This document shows, one piece after another, positions 62,763 through 64,000 of a stretch of 64,000 nucleotides of DNA. Location: assembly GCF_900115505.1 (NCBI RefSeq), contig NZ_FOWQ01000003.1:1-64000 (forward strand), written 5' to 3'. Position 1 is the stretch's first letter. Every line of letters begins with the position of its first letter. This stretch comes from Geodermatophilus dictyosporus. Lineage in GTDB: Bacteria > Actinomycetota > Actinomycetes > Mycobacteriales > Geodermatophilaceae. Under the pieces are notes generated by a model. The model was not told where the DNA came from and did no database searches. It was given only the letters and a program-made list of their open reading frames with translations. The position numbers and the translations under genes were made by a program.

Positions 62763-64000
62763 GCCGTCGTCCCCTCGGCCGGGTCGTCCCCGGCGTCGCC
62801 GACCAGGCCGGGTGCGCGCACCCGGTTGCGCCCGCCGCGCTTGGCGGAGAACAGGTGCAGGTCGGCGGTGTCGAACAGCGAGCGCCAGCCGGGCGGGTCG
62901 CCGGCGCCGTCGGCCGGCGCGGTGGCCACCCCGATGCTGACCGTGATCGGCCCGGTCAGCGGCAGGTCGCGCCAGTCGGCCTCGGCGACGGCGGCGCGCA
63001 GCCGCTCCACGGCGGCCAGCGCCTGGCCCTGGGTGGCGGTGGGCAGCACGACGAGGAACTCGTCGCCGGCCCAGCGGTAGACCTCGTCGTCGAGGCGGCT
63101 GTGCTCGCGCAGCAGCGCGGCCACCCGGCGCAGCACCTCGTCGCCGTGCGAGTGCGAGGTGTCGTCGTTGACCTCCTTGAAGCGGTCGACGTCGACGACG
63201 GCCAGCGACAGCGGCTCGCTGCCCAGCCGGAGCCCGGCCAGCCGGCGCTCGGCGCTGCGCCGGTTGCCCAGCCCGGTCAGCGGGTCCTCCAGCGCGTGCC
63301 GGCGCAGCACCGCGGCCTGCCGCTCGACCTCGCGCAGCCGGCTGCGCCGGACGAACATCTCCGCCCACAGCTCGCGGCTGCGCGCGTGCGCCCGCCCGGT
63401 GTCGGCGCGGTAGGCGTCGAGCCAGTACAGCGCCTCGGCGGGCCGGCCCATCGCGGCGGTGGCCTGGCCGAGCTCGAGCAGGCACTGGCGGTAGCGGCGG
63501 CGGTCGGCGGTCGCGGCGAAGGCGCCGGCGGCGTCGACGAGCAGGTCGGTGGCCTCCTCGGCGTGCCCGCCGCCGCTGTGCAGCTGGGAGAGCCGGCCGA
63601 GCAGCCGGGCCAGCGCCAGGTCGGTGTAGCCGCGCAGCCAGGTGCTGCCGGTGCGGTGCACCCGCCGGTGCACCGAGCGCAGCGGGCCGACGGCGTCGTC
63701 GAGGTCGTCGTGGCAGGCCAGCGCCCAGGCCTGGACGACGTCGAGCAGGTCGAGGTCGTCGGGGTCGGGCTCGACGTCGAGGGCACGGGCGTCGGTGGCG
63801 TGGGCCAGGGCGCTCCCGGCCAGCTCCACGCTGCGGGTCACCGCGCCGCGGCGGCGCAGCGTCTGGGCCAGCTCGGTGGACTGCTGCGCGCACAGCCGCA
63901 GCAGCAGCCAGCGGTCGGCGAGCCCGGGCAGCGCGGCGGCCACCCGGCAGCCCTGCTCGGCCTGGGCCAGCGCCAGCTCCTCCAGGTCGAGCGCGGTGAG
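62759..64000 (-). CDS. Diguanylate cyclase (GGDEF), 5' truncated by window edge
   Basis: The frame is open to the right edge, so the N terminus is missing; an internal Met at 63943 is not the true start. The visible 413 residues comprise helical TPR-like repeats and a GGDEF domain: DPLTGLGNRRSAERRL, AVVDVDRFKEVNDDTSHSHGD, active site RWAGDEFLVVLP, with an RxxD site (RLDD) 5 residues upstream. It closely parallels the fused cyclase that follows by a 4-nt overlap, indicating a tandem duplication. It produces c-di-GMP and should be product-inhibited. Confidence 0.88.
   Translation of the reverse strand, partial: LTALDLEELALAQAEQGCRVAAALPGLADRWLLLRLCAQQSTELAQTLRRRGAVTRSVELAGSALAHATDARALDVEPDPDDLDLLDVVQAWALACHDDLDDAVGPLRSVHRRVHRTGSTWLRGYTDLALARLLGRLSQLHSGGGHAEEATDLLVDAAGAFAATADRRRYRQCLLELGQATAAMGRPAEALYWLDAYRADTGRAHARSRELWAEMFVRRSRLREVERQAAVLRRHALEDPLTGLGNRRSAERRLAGLRLGSEPLSLAVVDVDRFKEVNDDTSHSHGDEVLRRVAALLREHSRLDDEVYRWAGDEFLVVLPTATQGQALAAVERLRAAVAEADWRDLPLTGPITVSIGVATAPADGAGDPPGWRSLFDTADLHLFSAKRGGRNRVRAPGLVGDAGDDPAEGTTA

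Overview
The window comes from a very GC-rich actinobacterium with GTG-heavy starts, many ATGA/GTGA gene overlaps and no mobile elements. The gene set (complete ergothioneine pathway, RskA-type anti-sigma factor, class F sortase, AGDEF-type diguanylate cyclases, urease without ureE) fits Geodermatophilaceae (Blastococcus, Geodermatophilus, Modestobacter). That family placement is inference; no marker gene long enough for placement is present. The left edge is the 3' end of a 5S rRNA, so the window begins where an rRNA operon ends.

Layout. 1-8.2 kb: 5S end and terminator, an epoxide hydrolase, then ureABCFGD-allB in tight coupling and allantoicase (alc), together a route from allantoin to ammonia. 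8.2-17.5 kb: a short-chain dehydrogenase, then a long minus-strand run egtA-egtB-egtC-egtD-DUF4397 protein-class F sortase-ECF sigma factor-RskA-like anti-sigma factor-egtE. 17.7-26.5 kb: DUF309 and TspO-like proteins, an SRPBCC protein, a PadR/HAAS membrane pair, NAD-malic enzyme with an ACT domain, an Fpg-family glycosylase, a metallo-beta-lactamase fold enzyme, an LpqE-like lipoprotein divergent from a MarR regulator with a zinc ribbon, and a Rieske-oxygenase-like protein that lacks its Rieske motifs. 26.5-34.4 kb: DUF485-actP acetate uptake, Mn catalase, a divergent histidine kinase/response regulator pair, two PH-domain membrane proteins, rhodanese. 34.4-42.2 kb: two tandem acyl-CoA ligase paralogues, cytochrome P450, SEC-C protein, a palindromic repeat cluster, arginine deiminase, SDR. 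42.2-46.6 kb: a giant BTAD/AAA regulator and two small ferredoxin-fold proteins.

46.7-53.7 kb is a five-gene fully overlapping minus-strand operon: hybrid histidine kinase, PAS histidine kinase, receiver, membrane-anchored HEAT-repeat protein, membrane GT2 glycosyltransferase. 53.8-60 kb: a MerR/TipA-type regulator with a classical long-spacer promoter, haloalkane dehalogenase, VOC protein, ABC exporter, and a GDT1-family manganese exporter behind a yybP-ykoY (Mn2+) riboswitch, followed by an MFS transporter whose apparent native start is interrupted by an in-frame TGA.

60-64 kb holds two overlapping diguanylate cyclases. The complete one is a TPR-GGDEF protein fused to a LarB-like (nickel-pincer cofactor synthase, PurE-fold) domain in which the residue aligned with the catalytic Cys is Ala. 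That fusion is the most unusual object in the window. Manganese recurs as a theme (Mn catalase, Mn exporter, Mn riboswitch). Another recurring feature is a TANNNT hexamer 6-7 nt before start codons that lack a Shine-Dalgarno sequence, suggesting leaderless transcripts.
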